Positions 7,488 to 14,454 of a stretch of DNA of 64,000 bases are shown one piece after another. The notes under the pieces are model-generated. The model was not told where the DNA came from and did not search any database. It saw only the letters and a program-made list of their open reading frames with translations. Each line of letters starts with the position of its first letter. Position 1 is the first letter of the stretch. Source of the stretch: DATFDN01 sp963818725 (GTDB lineage: Bacteria; Pseudomonadota; Alphaproteobacteria; Acetobacterales; Acetobacteraceae); the NCBI GenBank assembly GCA_963818725.1, contig CAWFTU010000002.1, positions 496,001 to 560,000 on the forward strand, in the 5' to 3' direction. The translations under genes were made by a program, and so were the position numbers.

Positions 7488-8969
7488 TCAGGCCGCCCCG
7501 AGACGTCGTTGCAGCAGAAGCTGCGCGGAGAACGGCCCGCTCTCGCGATAAAGCGCGTAGAGATCTTCCACGAGCCGGTCCGCGAGCGCCGCGTCGAACC
7601 AGGCCGGGCCCCCGCAGCGCTCTTCGTCCTGCGGCCGGAGCAGGACGCGCGTGGCGCCGCCGCGCGGGGCATCGAGCACGAGCGTGTCGCGACGCTCGCG
7701 CAGCCGGCGCACGCCGCGCCAGCCGATCCGGTGATAGCTCATTGTCTCGCTCTCGAGACCAGGAACAATGGTCTTCACGACCTTCACCGGCGTGTCTGGC
7801 GGCGAGCAATCCACCCAGAGCACCTCCAGCCCTTCCGTCTCCAGGCGGCCGGTCAGCCAGCGCAACCTGTCCTCGGGGTCCGCCGCCGCCGCCGGGCCGG
7901 AGTCTGGAAGATCCGAAAGGCGCACGCGCCGGCGCTCCGAGAAGACGCTGCTTGAAAGCCGCCCGCGCAGTTCGTCAGCATCCTGCGCGACCCAGTCGGC
8001 CATCGCCTCCAGCGCGCGGCGCTCCTCGTCCAGCATGGCGACGCTGATCTGCCGTTCCACATATTCGCGCGGCATGACCCGGCGCAGCGCCTCGATCGGC
8101 CCATGCGTGGCGGCCTTGCGCGAGCGCGAGCCGCAGAACTCCAGCAGCGCCTTGCGCAGCGATCGCCCCCGGTCCGGGTGCGCCGCCTCGCCGCACGCCG
8201 TCACCTGGATCGGTGCTGTCGGCGTGCCGCGATCGTCGCCCACGACATACACGTTCGGAATGCCGAACTCGGTGCCCGCAAGCTTGACCGTGACGCCAAT
8301 GCCCACGCGCCGCAGCCGTTCCAGCAGCGCCGCCACCTCCACATCCGCCACTGCATCGGTCTCGATCACCACGCCCTGGTCCAGCGCGCGATAGGTGAGG
8401 ACGTTGCCATCGCGTTGCAGCAATTCCATCACGCCGTGCGCGATGGCGTGGCCGTAGTCGAATCCGGCGCCGAGCCCGTTGGTAATAGGCGTAATCAACC
8501 GAGACATCTCGCCGAGCTGGTAGGGATAGGCCGCGACCCATTCGCGCGGCACCAGCACTGTTTCATCGGTCGGCCAGCGTCGCGCCTCTACCCAAGGGAG
8601 CGGCATGTCCGCTGTGTAAGAGCTTCCCGCCGGCAAGCAGAGCGTCAGCGGGTCGGCCACGCCGCGCGGACCATGCGCGCGCGCGAGCTCGGCATAGGAG
8701 GCGACGGTCCGGGGCGCCCGCTTCACCCAGGCGCCGACATGCACCTCCTCGCACAACTCGCCCAAGGCCCCGACCTCTGCCTCCACCGGAGTGAAGCCGT
8801 AGCCGTAGCCGATGGTGGCTGGCTCGTTCTCCAGGATCAGGTTGGCCTGCACCACGGGAACGCCCACGCGGTCCAGCCCGTCGATGCGAAAGACCGAAAC
8901 ATGGCTGTTCGGCGGCATGGTGGCGCGGAAGGCGTCCGCGACCGCGCACAGGTGTTCCGTGCCGCTCAT
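7488..8969 (-). CDS. YcaO-domain cyclodehydratase/thioamidation-type protein
   Basis: YcaO enzymes use ATP to activate an amide oxygen so that a nucleophile can form an azoline, thioamide or amidine. Family landmarks in the 493-residue protein are YGFTPVEAEVGALGELCEE (first ATP/Mg segment), ITNGLGAGFDYGHAIAHG followed by VMELLQRDG, and KALLEFCGSRSRKAATHG. The C-terminus (about residues 340-493) has EGLEVLWVDCSPPDTPVKVV and VPGLESETMSYHRIGWRG, like YcaO C-terminal domains. It starts at ATG 8969 overlapping the upstream stop. No precursor-peptide gene, E1-like partner or TfuA gene is visible, so a non-peptide substrate is plausible. The frame is intact. Confidence 0.85.
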   Translation of the reverse strand: MSGTEHLCAVADAFRATMPPNSHVSVFRIDGLDRVGVPVVQANLILENEPATIGYGYGFTPVEAEVGALGELCEEVHVGAWVKRAPRTVASYAELARAHGPRGVADPLTLCLPAGSSYTADMPLPWVEARRWPTDETVLVPREWVAAYPYQLGEMSRLITPITNGLGAGFDYGHAIAHGVMELLQRDGNVLTYRALDQGVVIETDAVADVEVAALLERLRRVGIGVTVKLAGTEFGIPNVYVVGDDRGTPTAPIQVTACGEAAHPDRGRSLRKALLEFCGSRSRKAATHGPIEALRRVMPREYVERQISVAMLDEERRALEAMADWVAQDADELRGRLSSSVFSERRRVRLSDLPDSGPAAAADPEDRLRWLTGRLETEGLEVLWVDCSPPDTPVKVVKTIVPGLESETMSYHRIGWRGVRRLRERRDTLVLDAPRGGATRVLLRPQDEERCGGPAWFDAALADRLVEDLYALYRESGPFSAQLLLQRRLGAA

Positions 8970-9811
8970 CGCGCGATCCTCCGGCTTAGCTCGTCCATGG
9001 GAATGTGGCGCACGCCCGGCGGGCCACGGAGCTGGTCGTCCAGCACCGCCAGCGCGATCTCGCGCGTGACGCCGGGGGCGTACTCGAAGGGGGTGCAGAC
9101 CGTGTCGAACGCGAGCGGCGCGATGGTCTCGCGGTAGCGCCGGATCTCGGCCGGCGTCAGGGGGATCGCCTTGTGGAACGCCTTATGGGTGGAAACGGCC
9201 AGGTTCTTGCCCGCCGCGTCCTGGTCCACCTTGAAGGCGTCGCCACAAAACAGGATGTGCCGCCGCGCGTCGTGCAGAACCGCCTGGCCCTCGTAATGGC
9301 CACCCACGTGGTACAGCACCATCCCAGGGAGCAACTCCAATGCCTCGTCGTAGGGCCAGATGACGCGAAACGCCTTGGTGAGTCGCAAATCGTCCTTTTG
9401 GATCGCCACCACCTCCGGTTGGAAGGCGTCCTGGAGCTGCCACAGCGCGCCGTAGCCATGCACGTGGGAGGCCGCGAGGAAGCGGATGCCGCCGAGCCGC
9501 TTGATCTCGGCCAGCATGTCGTCGGTGTAGAAGGGCGCTGCCTCGAAAGCCAGGTTGTCCTCGGGGTGCAGCAGCAGCCAGCCGGTACCATTCAAGCCCA
9601 GCGGCGGGGTGGTGGAGAACGCAACCATGTCCTCGCGCAGCCGTCGCCAGTGGCCGCAGAGCATGGCGCCCACGTCCTCTACGGCGAGAAAGCGCCAGCC
9701 ATCCTCCGGCAGGTCGTTGCGCGTATCGGTGCAGACCGGGCAGTCGGGGGGCGGCGCGAAGTAGCGCTGCCAATGCCCGCAATTGGCGCAGGCATAGGGT
9801 CTCAGGGGCAT
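8966..9811 (-). CDS. Metallo-beta-lactamase-fold protein with N-terminal zinc ribbon
   Basis: The 281-residue protein begins MPLRPYACANCGHWQ and has a second Cys pair in CPVCTDTRND, forming a rubredoxin/zinc-ribbon-like module in the first ~30 residues. The rest resembles an MBL hydrolase: GWLLLHPEDNLAFEA, AASHVHGYGALWQL, VLYHVGGHYEGQAVL, HILFCGDAFKVDQDA and VSTHKAFHKAIPLT. The expected HxHxDH motif is degenerate (SHVHGYG), so metal content and activity are uncertain. It overlaps the oxidoreductase upstream by 10 bases and YcaO downstream by ATGA. Its role in the pathway is unknown. Confidence 0.75.
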   Translation of the reverse strand: MPLRPYACANCGHWQRYFAPPPDCPVCTDTRNDLPEDGWRFLAVEDVGAMLCGHWRRLREDMVAFSTTPPLGLNGTGWLLLHPEDNLAFEAAPFYTDDMLAEIKRLGGIRFLAASHVHGYGALWQLQDAFQPEVVAIQKDDLRLTKAFRVIWPYDEALELLPGMVLYHVGGHYEGQAVLHDARRHILFCGDAFKVDQDAAGKNLAVSTHKAFHKAIPLTPAEIRRYRETIAPLAFDTVCTPFEYAPGVTREIALAVLDDQLRGPPGVRHIPMDELSRRIAR

Positions 9812-10944
9812 GGCGCGGCGCCCTCCTGCGCATAGGCGCGCGCGAGCAGCGCCATCGTGTTCAGATCCCGCGCGGCGCTGAAGTCGCCGCGCCCCTCTGT
9901 GACGAAGCGGGCGAAGGCCGCCATCTGGCGCGCGAAGGGCGAGGCGTTGGCGTCCGGCACCGGCAGGGGCCTCCGCAGGCCCAGGCGGCCGTCAACCAGC
10001 CACACGTCGCCGCCCGGCGTCTGCCCCATGGTCCGCTCGGCCAGGATCTGCCCGCGTGTGCCCAACACCTCCAGGCGTCGCCGGGGCAGCGCCTCTGGGC
10101 AGTTGTAGGCGACATGAAGTTGCACCAGCACACCGCACGAGGTACGGCCGATCAGCGCAGCGCCGTCATCGACGGAATAGCGCTGCACGCGCCGCTGCGT
10201 CAGTGCCGCGATCTCTTCCACCGGCTCCCCGAGCAGGAACTGCACCAGGTCAAGCCCGTGCGGGGCCAAGTCCATCAGCGCGCCGCCGCCGGCCCGCGCC
10301 GGGTCCGCGCGCCAATTATCGGGCGCCCAGCCCGCGTCCAGCCAACAGGCGTAGACAATGCGGACCGCCGTGACGGTGCCGATCGCGCCGGCCGCGATCG
10401 CCTTGCGAACCGCCGCATGCGCGGGTTGGTGGCGCTGGTCGAAGGCGGTGCCGTAGGGCACGCCGGCCCGCGCGACGGCTGCCGCCATGGCCCCGGCATC
10501 GGCAAGGGTCGCCGCCATCGGCTTCTCGCACAGCACCGGCTTGCCGGCCGCCGCCGCGGCCTCCACTGCCGCGCGGTGAAGGTGGTTGGGCGTCGCGACA
10601 TAGACTGCCTGCACCGCGGGATCGCCTAATAGCGCCTCGGCTGTGGTGTAGGCGCGGGCACCTGTTGGCCCGGCCGCGCAACGCGCCACGGGATCGGGGT
10701 CGGCGACAGCGGCCAGGTGTCCGCCCGCGGCGCGGATGCCTGGTCCGGCATAGTCGCGCGCGACCCAGCCAAAGCCGATCACGCCGCAGGCCAGCGGAGC
10801 GGGATCATCGTTCCGTCCGTCTCTTTCCCCGGCCCCCTTCTGCGAGGGGAGGGGGTGAAAAGCGCCGGGCGGACAAGCTCCTCTCCCCTTGCGGGAGGGG
10901 TGGAACACCGCATTGTCAGCGGCGAGACGCCCTCGCATTGTCAC
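9802..10944 (-). CDS. Gfo/Idh/MocA-family NAD(P)-dependent oxidoreductase
   Basis: The Rossmann motif GVIGFGWVARDY is followed by AVYVATPNHLHRAAV, the signature CEKPMA and the C-terminal domain stretch GGGALMDLAPHGLDLVQFLLG. The family includes myo- and scyllo-inositol dehydrogenases, so oxidation of an inositol to an inosose is a reasonable guess beside ino1. The start is uncertain. GTG 10944 overlaps the methyltransferase stop, but the first ~45 residues (for example GRGACPPGAF, LPSQKGAGER) are encoded by a repetitive palindromic sequence, and no ATG, GTG or TTG lies between the repeat and the Rossmann motif except the GTG of GVIGFG itself. Confidence 0.85.
   Translation of the reverse strand: MTMRGRLAADNAVFHPSRKGRGACPPGAFHPLPSQKGAGERDGRNDDPAPLACGVIGFGWVARDYAGPGIRAAGGHLAAVADPDPVARCAAGPTGARAYTTAEALLGDPAVQAVYVATPNHLHRAAVEAAAAAGKPVLCEKPMAATLADAGAMAAAVARAGVPYGTAFDQRHQPAHAAVRKAIAAGAIGTVTAVRIVYACWLDAGWAPDNWRADPARAGGGALMDLAPHGLDLVQFLLGEPVEEIAALTQRRVQRYSVDDGAALIGRTSCGVLVQLHVAYNCPEALPRRRLEVLGTRGQILAERTMGQTPGGDVWLVDGRLGLRRPLPVPDANASPFARQMAAFARFVTEGRGDFSAARDLNTMALLARAYAQEGAAPCP
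10827..10903. repeat. REP-like palindromic repeat inside the oxidoreductase 5' end
   Basis: Two G/C-rich hairpin units lie side by side: CCCCTTCTGCGAGGGG around 10835-10850 and CCCCTTGCGGGAGGGG around 10884-10899. Their core, CTCCCGCAAGGG on the other strand, recurs at 61130-61145. This kind of short repeat is usually intergenic in alphaproteobacteria, but here it keeps the reading frame open and would encode an Arg/Gly/Pro-rich N-terminal extension. Confidence 0.6.
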
Positions 10945-11945
10945 CAGCGCTCCGGCAGGTCGAGCAACTCGCGCCGTCGCGCTGGCCCGGACATGGCCGC
11001 ATTTGACACCGCGACAGGCGGGACAAGGCTCCGGGACGGATACGTGGCGCGTGGGCCGTACTCGCGGCCGTAGCGCTCCGACGGCCAGGTGATGTGACCA
11101 TCCTCTTGGTAAAGAGGATTGCGCCGCAGCGTCGCGCCTGACGGTGGCAAGGCCAGCAGTCCCCCCACGGCGCGCGGCGGGGCGAGACCAGGGCCGAGGG
11201 CGGCCGCGAACGCCTCGACGTCGCGCAGCGCCTCGGCCGGCGCGGGACGCGGCGCGCGGCCGTCGGCCAGGGCACCGGTGAGCTCAGCGTCGTCATACAG
11301 CAGCGCGTCCGGGAACAACGCCGCCATGTCCGCCGCCGTTACCGCAGCGCCGGCCGAGAGATTGGGCCATTCGCGGTTATGCACATGGCCGACGGCCAGC
11401 AAACCACGCGAGGGATCGAGCAGGTCACGCAACCGGGCCAGGATCGCGGGCTTGGGCTCCAGGAAGTAGAAAGCGTCGTGACACGCGACGAGATCGAAGC
11501 GCCCCATCGGCGGCCAGGGCTGCGCCGCGTCCAGGCAGAGCAGCCGCGCTTGCGGGGCCACCCAGTGCCGGGCGACCCAGAGCTTGGCGAAGACCACGTC
11601 CACGCCCGTCGTCGCCACGCCGAGACGCGCCAGCTCCCGCAGGTGGTGGCCGATGCCGCAGGCCAGCTCGAAGGCGTGGCGGGGCGCGGTCCAGTGGGCC
11701 TCCATCAGCGCCAGCCCCGCGAGGAACGTGGGGTCGGACCAGCGGTGCGCGAAGTAGTCGCCAAGCGGCCCCCAGGCGAGCAGCGCCATAGCCTCGCGCA
11801 GCGTGAGCCGGTCACGCGCGCGGATCAGTTCGCGTAATGCCGCAGGGTCGGCGGTGGGACCGCGCCACCAGTCATCCTGGTCGGCGAGCAGCGCCACCAG
11901 CGCACCCTGGCCATCGCCCGCGTCGAGTCGCGCCAGCGCTTCCAT
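10941..11945 (-). CDS. Class I SAM-dependent methyltransferase, start uncertain
   Basis: The SAM-binding motif I is FELACGIGHHLRELARLGVATTGVD, followed by LLCLDAAQPWPP, FDLVACHDAFYFLEP and LLAVGHVHN. From ATG 11945 the protein is 334 residues. Convincing coding sequence continues upstream in the same frame (LRPRCRWPAPDGIPFLRAGR, ending just before the ATG) but has no start codon before the previous gene's stop. A GTG at 12049 overlaps that stop as GTGA in a different frame and gives MNGGFAPDTP. I infer a one-base indel between about 12010 and 12040 and a true start at 12049. A methyl group on the cyclitol or its glycoside is the likely role, by context. Confidence 0.75.
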   Translation of the reverse strand: MEALARLDAGDGQGALVALLADQDDWWRGPTADPAALRELIRARDRLTLREAMALLAWGPLGDYFAHRWSDPTFLAGLALMEAHWTAPRHAFELACGIGHHLRELARLGVATTGVDVVFAKLWVARHWVAPQARLLCLDAAQPWPPMGRFDLVACHDAFYFLEPKPAILARLRDLLDPSRGLLAVGHVHNREWPNLSAGAAVTAADMAALFPDALLYDDAELTGALADGRAPRPAPAEALRDVEAFAAALGPGLAPPRAVGGLLALPPSGATLRRNPLYQEDGHITWPSERYGREYGPRATYPSRSLVPPVAVSNAAMSGPARRRELLDLPERW

Positions 11946-12045
11946 GGCCAGGGCCTCGCGTCCCGCCCGCAGGAAAGGAATGCCGTCCGGCGCCGGCCAG
12001 CGGCATCGCGGACGGAGTGCGGCGTGTCGGGCGCGAAACCGCCGT

Positions 12046-12968
12046 TCACGCGGCCAGTCCCATCCGACTCAGCACCGCGTCCTGAAACGGCTTCACCGGA
12101 CCCGCATGCACCAGTTCCATCTCTTCCAGCGCAAAGGCCATGGTGGTGCCCGCGGCGCGCAGGTGGTGCTCCACTTGCAACACGCGGTCGAGCGTATCGG
12201 CGGCGTGGAACGCGCAGCCCTCCGGAGAGTCGGCGTCCGGCAGGATGCGCCGCGCCGCCTCGACCCGGGCGCGCGGCTCGGGGCCGAGTTCCTCCACAAG
12301 GCGATGGAGGTCGCGCGCGCCATGGCTGGCTCTAGCCACGCGCCCAGCATTGTCTCGCCGGCGAAGCCGGAATCCGGCAGCAGTGCGTTGTGCAGGTGGT
12401 GCGCCAGCGCGGCCAGGAATACCGTTTCGGCCCGCGCGCCCCAAGCCGGGGCAAGCACGACGCCACAAATGGCGACGAGGGCGCAATGGTCCCCATGGCT
12501 CTCCGGCGGCTCCAGCACAAGCCGGCCGCGGCCGGGGCAGGTGGCCCCGGCACGCGGCTGCGAGAGAAGCTGGCCGACAAAGGGTGGAGGTGCGCCGGCT
12601 GGCGGCGCGGGCAACTCCCTCAGGAGCCAGGCGCGGAGTGCGGCGTCGAGCGGAGCGGCCGCTTCCTCGGCGGCGCGATGCCGGATGCGGCACGCCTCGG
12701 CGGGCGGCACGCCGACGGTTTCCAGCGTCGCCGCGTCAAGATCGCCCAGCCGAGTCGCGGCCAGGGCCTCCAATGTCGTGCCGCGCGCCACCTCGATCTC
12801 CGCCTCCCCTGCTGCGATCCGCGCCCAAGCCGCGGCGAACAGCCGTTCGGCGATCGAGTCGGGGCGGCCCGCCGAGCGAACGCGCTTGAGATCGCAAAGC
12901 TCGCGTAGCAGCGGCATCAACGCCGGAGGTGCCAAACGGCCTTGCCGCGCCAGCATCGCGGCATTCAC
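12046..12968 (-). pseudogene. HD-domain-like protein, frameshifted
   Basis: GTG 12968 overlaps the ino1 stop (GTGA). The first frame gives NAAMLARQGRLAPP, RELCDLKRVRSAGRPDSIAE and an HD-like metal motif VFLAALAHHLHNALLPDSG. Near 12320-12345 the coding frame switches, and the C-terminal part (HGARDLHRLVEELGP, DTLDRVLQVEHHLRAAG, FQDAVLSRMGLAA) ends at 12046. HD-fold proteins are commonly phosphohydrolases, so it could be the phosphatase that removes phosphate from inositol phosphate; this is inference. The joined protein would be about 307 residues. No homopolymer marks the shift. Confidence 0.65.
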
Positions 12969-14161
12969 GGCCCGGCGTCGGCGAGCCAATCCGTCAGCAT
13001 GCGCTCCTGCGCGTGAAAGGCATGCTCCGGCGCGTGGCCGTTCGCCGTCATCGGCGCTTTGAAGAACATGGACAACTGCTCCTGCGGTCCGGCCTCGCCG
13101 CGCTGGTGCGCAAGGTCGAGCACGCGCGCGATCTCCAGGACCAGCGGGGCGGCGAGAATGCTGTCCTTGCACAGGAAATTGACCTTAACCTGCATTCGGT
13201 GGCCGAGGAAGCCGCTGACGTCGATATTGTCCCACGCTTCCTTGTCATCGCCGCGGGGACGGTAGTAGCGGATGTCAACGATGTGGTCCTCGACATGGTA
13301 GCCGAGGATGCCATCGAGCACGCTGCCCTTGGTGCCCAGCTTTGACCGCAAGCTGTCCGGGTCGTCGAGGGCCATGCCGTCGCGATTGCCGAGGATGTTG
13401 GTCGAGAACCAGCCATCCACGCGCAAGGCGCGAGCGCGCAGCGCGGGCGCCAGCACGGTCTTCAGCAGGGTCTGGCCGGTCTTGCCGTCCTTGCCCGCGA
13501 TAGGCACCCCTCGCCGGCGCGCCATCTCTACGAGCGCGGGGGCGTCCGCCGCGACGGACGGGGTGAAGTTGCCATAGGGCACGCCCGCCTCGATGGCGGC
13601 ACGGGCGTAGAGCATAGCCGGCCCGATATCCGGATCGTCCCGGTCGAGCGCGCTCTCGAATGCGTCTGGCGTGCGCAGCGCGGGGCCATCGGGGGGTGTG
13701 CGTTCGGTCGAGGCCAAGTTGACCATGACGAGGTGATCGAGGCCGTTGGTCGCCTTGAATCGCAAGAGGTCCTCCATGATGGCCGCGATCGCGGCGCGAT
13801 GACCCTCCACCCGGCGCCGATTGGCGCCGTCCATGCGACGACAGAAATCGGTGCTGGCCACGGCCGGCCAAGGGCGAATGTCGGACAGCGCGGACGAGAC
13901 CTCGGTGAGCTGGTCATCGCTCAGAACGCGGTGCTCGGCAGCAGCGTCGGCGAGGCTTTGCCGATTAAGATCCCAGCCGCCGAAGACGAGATCCTCGTAG
14001 CCGGCGAAACCGGGAACGGAAACATGCGCAAGAGGCAGTCCGTCCAGTCGGTTCGTACCTTTGCGAAGGATCTCCACCCCTGCCGCGGCGGTGGTCGCGA
14101 CCGCGCCCCCCAGACCCACGACGGCGACTCCGACCCTGCGCCGCTTCACGGCAGATCGCAT
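12965..14161 (-). CDS. ino1: Inositol-3-phosphate (myo-inositol-1-phosphate) synthase
   Basis: This enzyme converts glucose 6-phosphate to inositol 1/3-phosphate with internally recycled NAD. Motifs are VAVVGLGGAVATTAAAGVE (NAD binding), LVMVNLASTE, GVPYGNFTPS, GKDGKTGQTLLKTVLAPA, DGWFSTNILGNRDGMALD and LRSKLGTKGSVLDGILGY. The last two match the catalytic LGNNDG and SKSS regions of the family. ATG 14161 is chosen because GGGAGAGG lies just upstream and because the sequence before it does not resemble the family. At 398 residues the length is normal. It is the first gene of the nine-gene operon and commits glucose 6-phosphate to a cyclitol product. Confidence 0.9.
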   Translation of the reverse strand: MRSAVKRRRVGVAVVGLGGAVATTAAAGVEILRKGTNRLDGLPLAHVSVPGFAGYEDLVFGGWDLNRQSLADAAAEHRVLSDDQLTEVSSALSDIRPWPAVASTDFCRRMDGANRRRVEGHRAAIAAIMEDLLRFKATNGLDHLVMVNLASTERTPPDGPALRTPDAFESALDRDDPDIGPAMLYARAAIEAGVPYGNFTPSVAADAPALVEMARRRGVPIAGKDGKTGQTLLKTVLAPALRARALRVDGWFSTNILGNRDGMALDDPDSLRSKLGTKGSVLDGILGYHVEDHIVDIRYYRPRGDDKEAWDNIDVSGFLGHRMQVKVNFLCKDSILAAPLVLEIARVLDLAHQRGEAGPQEQLSMFFKAPMTANGHAPEHAFHAQERMLTDWLADAGP

Positions 14162-14454
14162 GTCCTCTCCCGTTGCTCTTTCCTGGTCGGGAACATCAGG
14201 GCAAAGCCGGGGACGGCTAGAGTGGATCACGAGAACGTCAGCAATGCGTTCGGCGGGTGTCCAGACGCCGCCAGCCGCAACTCTCGATTGTAGACCAGCC
14301 GTTCGCCCGACCTTGTGGGCTGCGGTCCGGCCCTTGTGTGGGGCGGTCCCTGCTGCGAATAAGGGCAACGCGATATCGACGATCGCGATGGCGGAGCGCT
14401 TCGACCCGGACATCGGGGTGTGCGTCGGTCAGCTAGGGGAGAAAGCGGCTCGCT
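14162..14454. promoter_or_regulatory. Divergent intergenic region between ino1 and the RND pump
   Basis: This 293-base gap separates the cyclitol/YcaO operon (minus) from the efflux operon (plus) and must hold both promoters. I see no clear sigma-70 boxes and no RNA gene. It is the only place upstream of ino1 where a short precursor-peptide gene could sit, and no convincing small frame with a ribosome binding site was found there. Confidence 0.4.

Noticed and set aside
3562..14161. Classical mycothiol biosynthesis
   Set aside because: Only the inositol-phosphate synthase, glycosyltransferase and deacetylase types match. No Cys:GlcN-Ins ligase or mycothiol acetyltransferase is present, and YcaO, MBL and TIM-barrel genes do not belong to that pathway.
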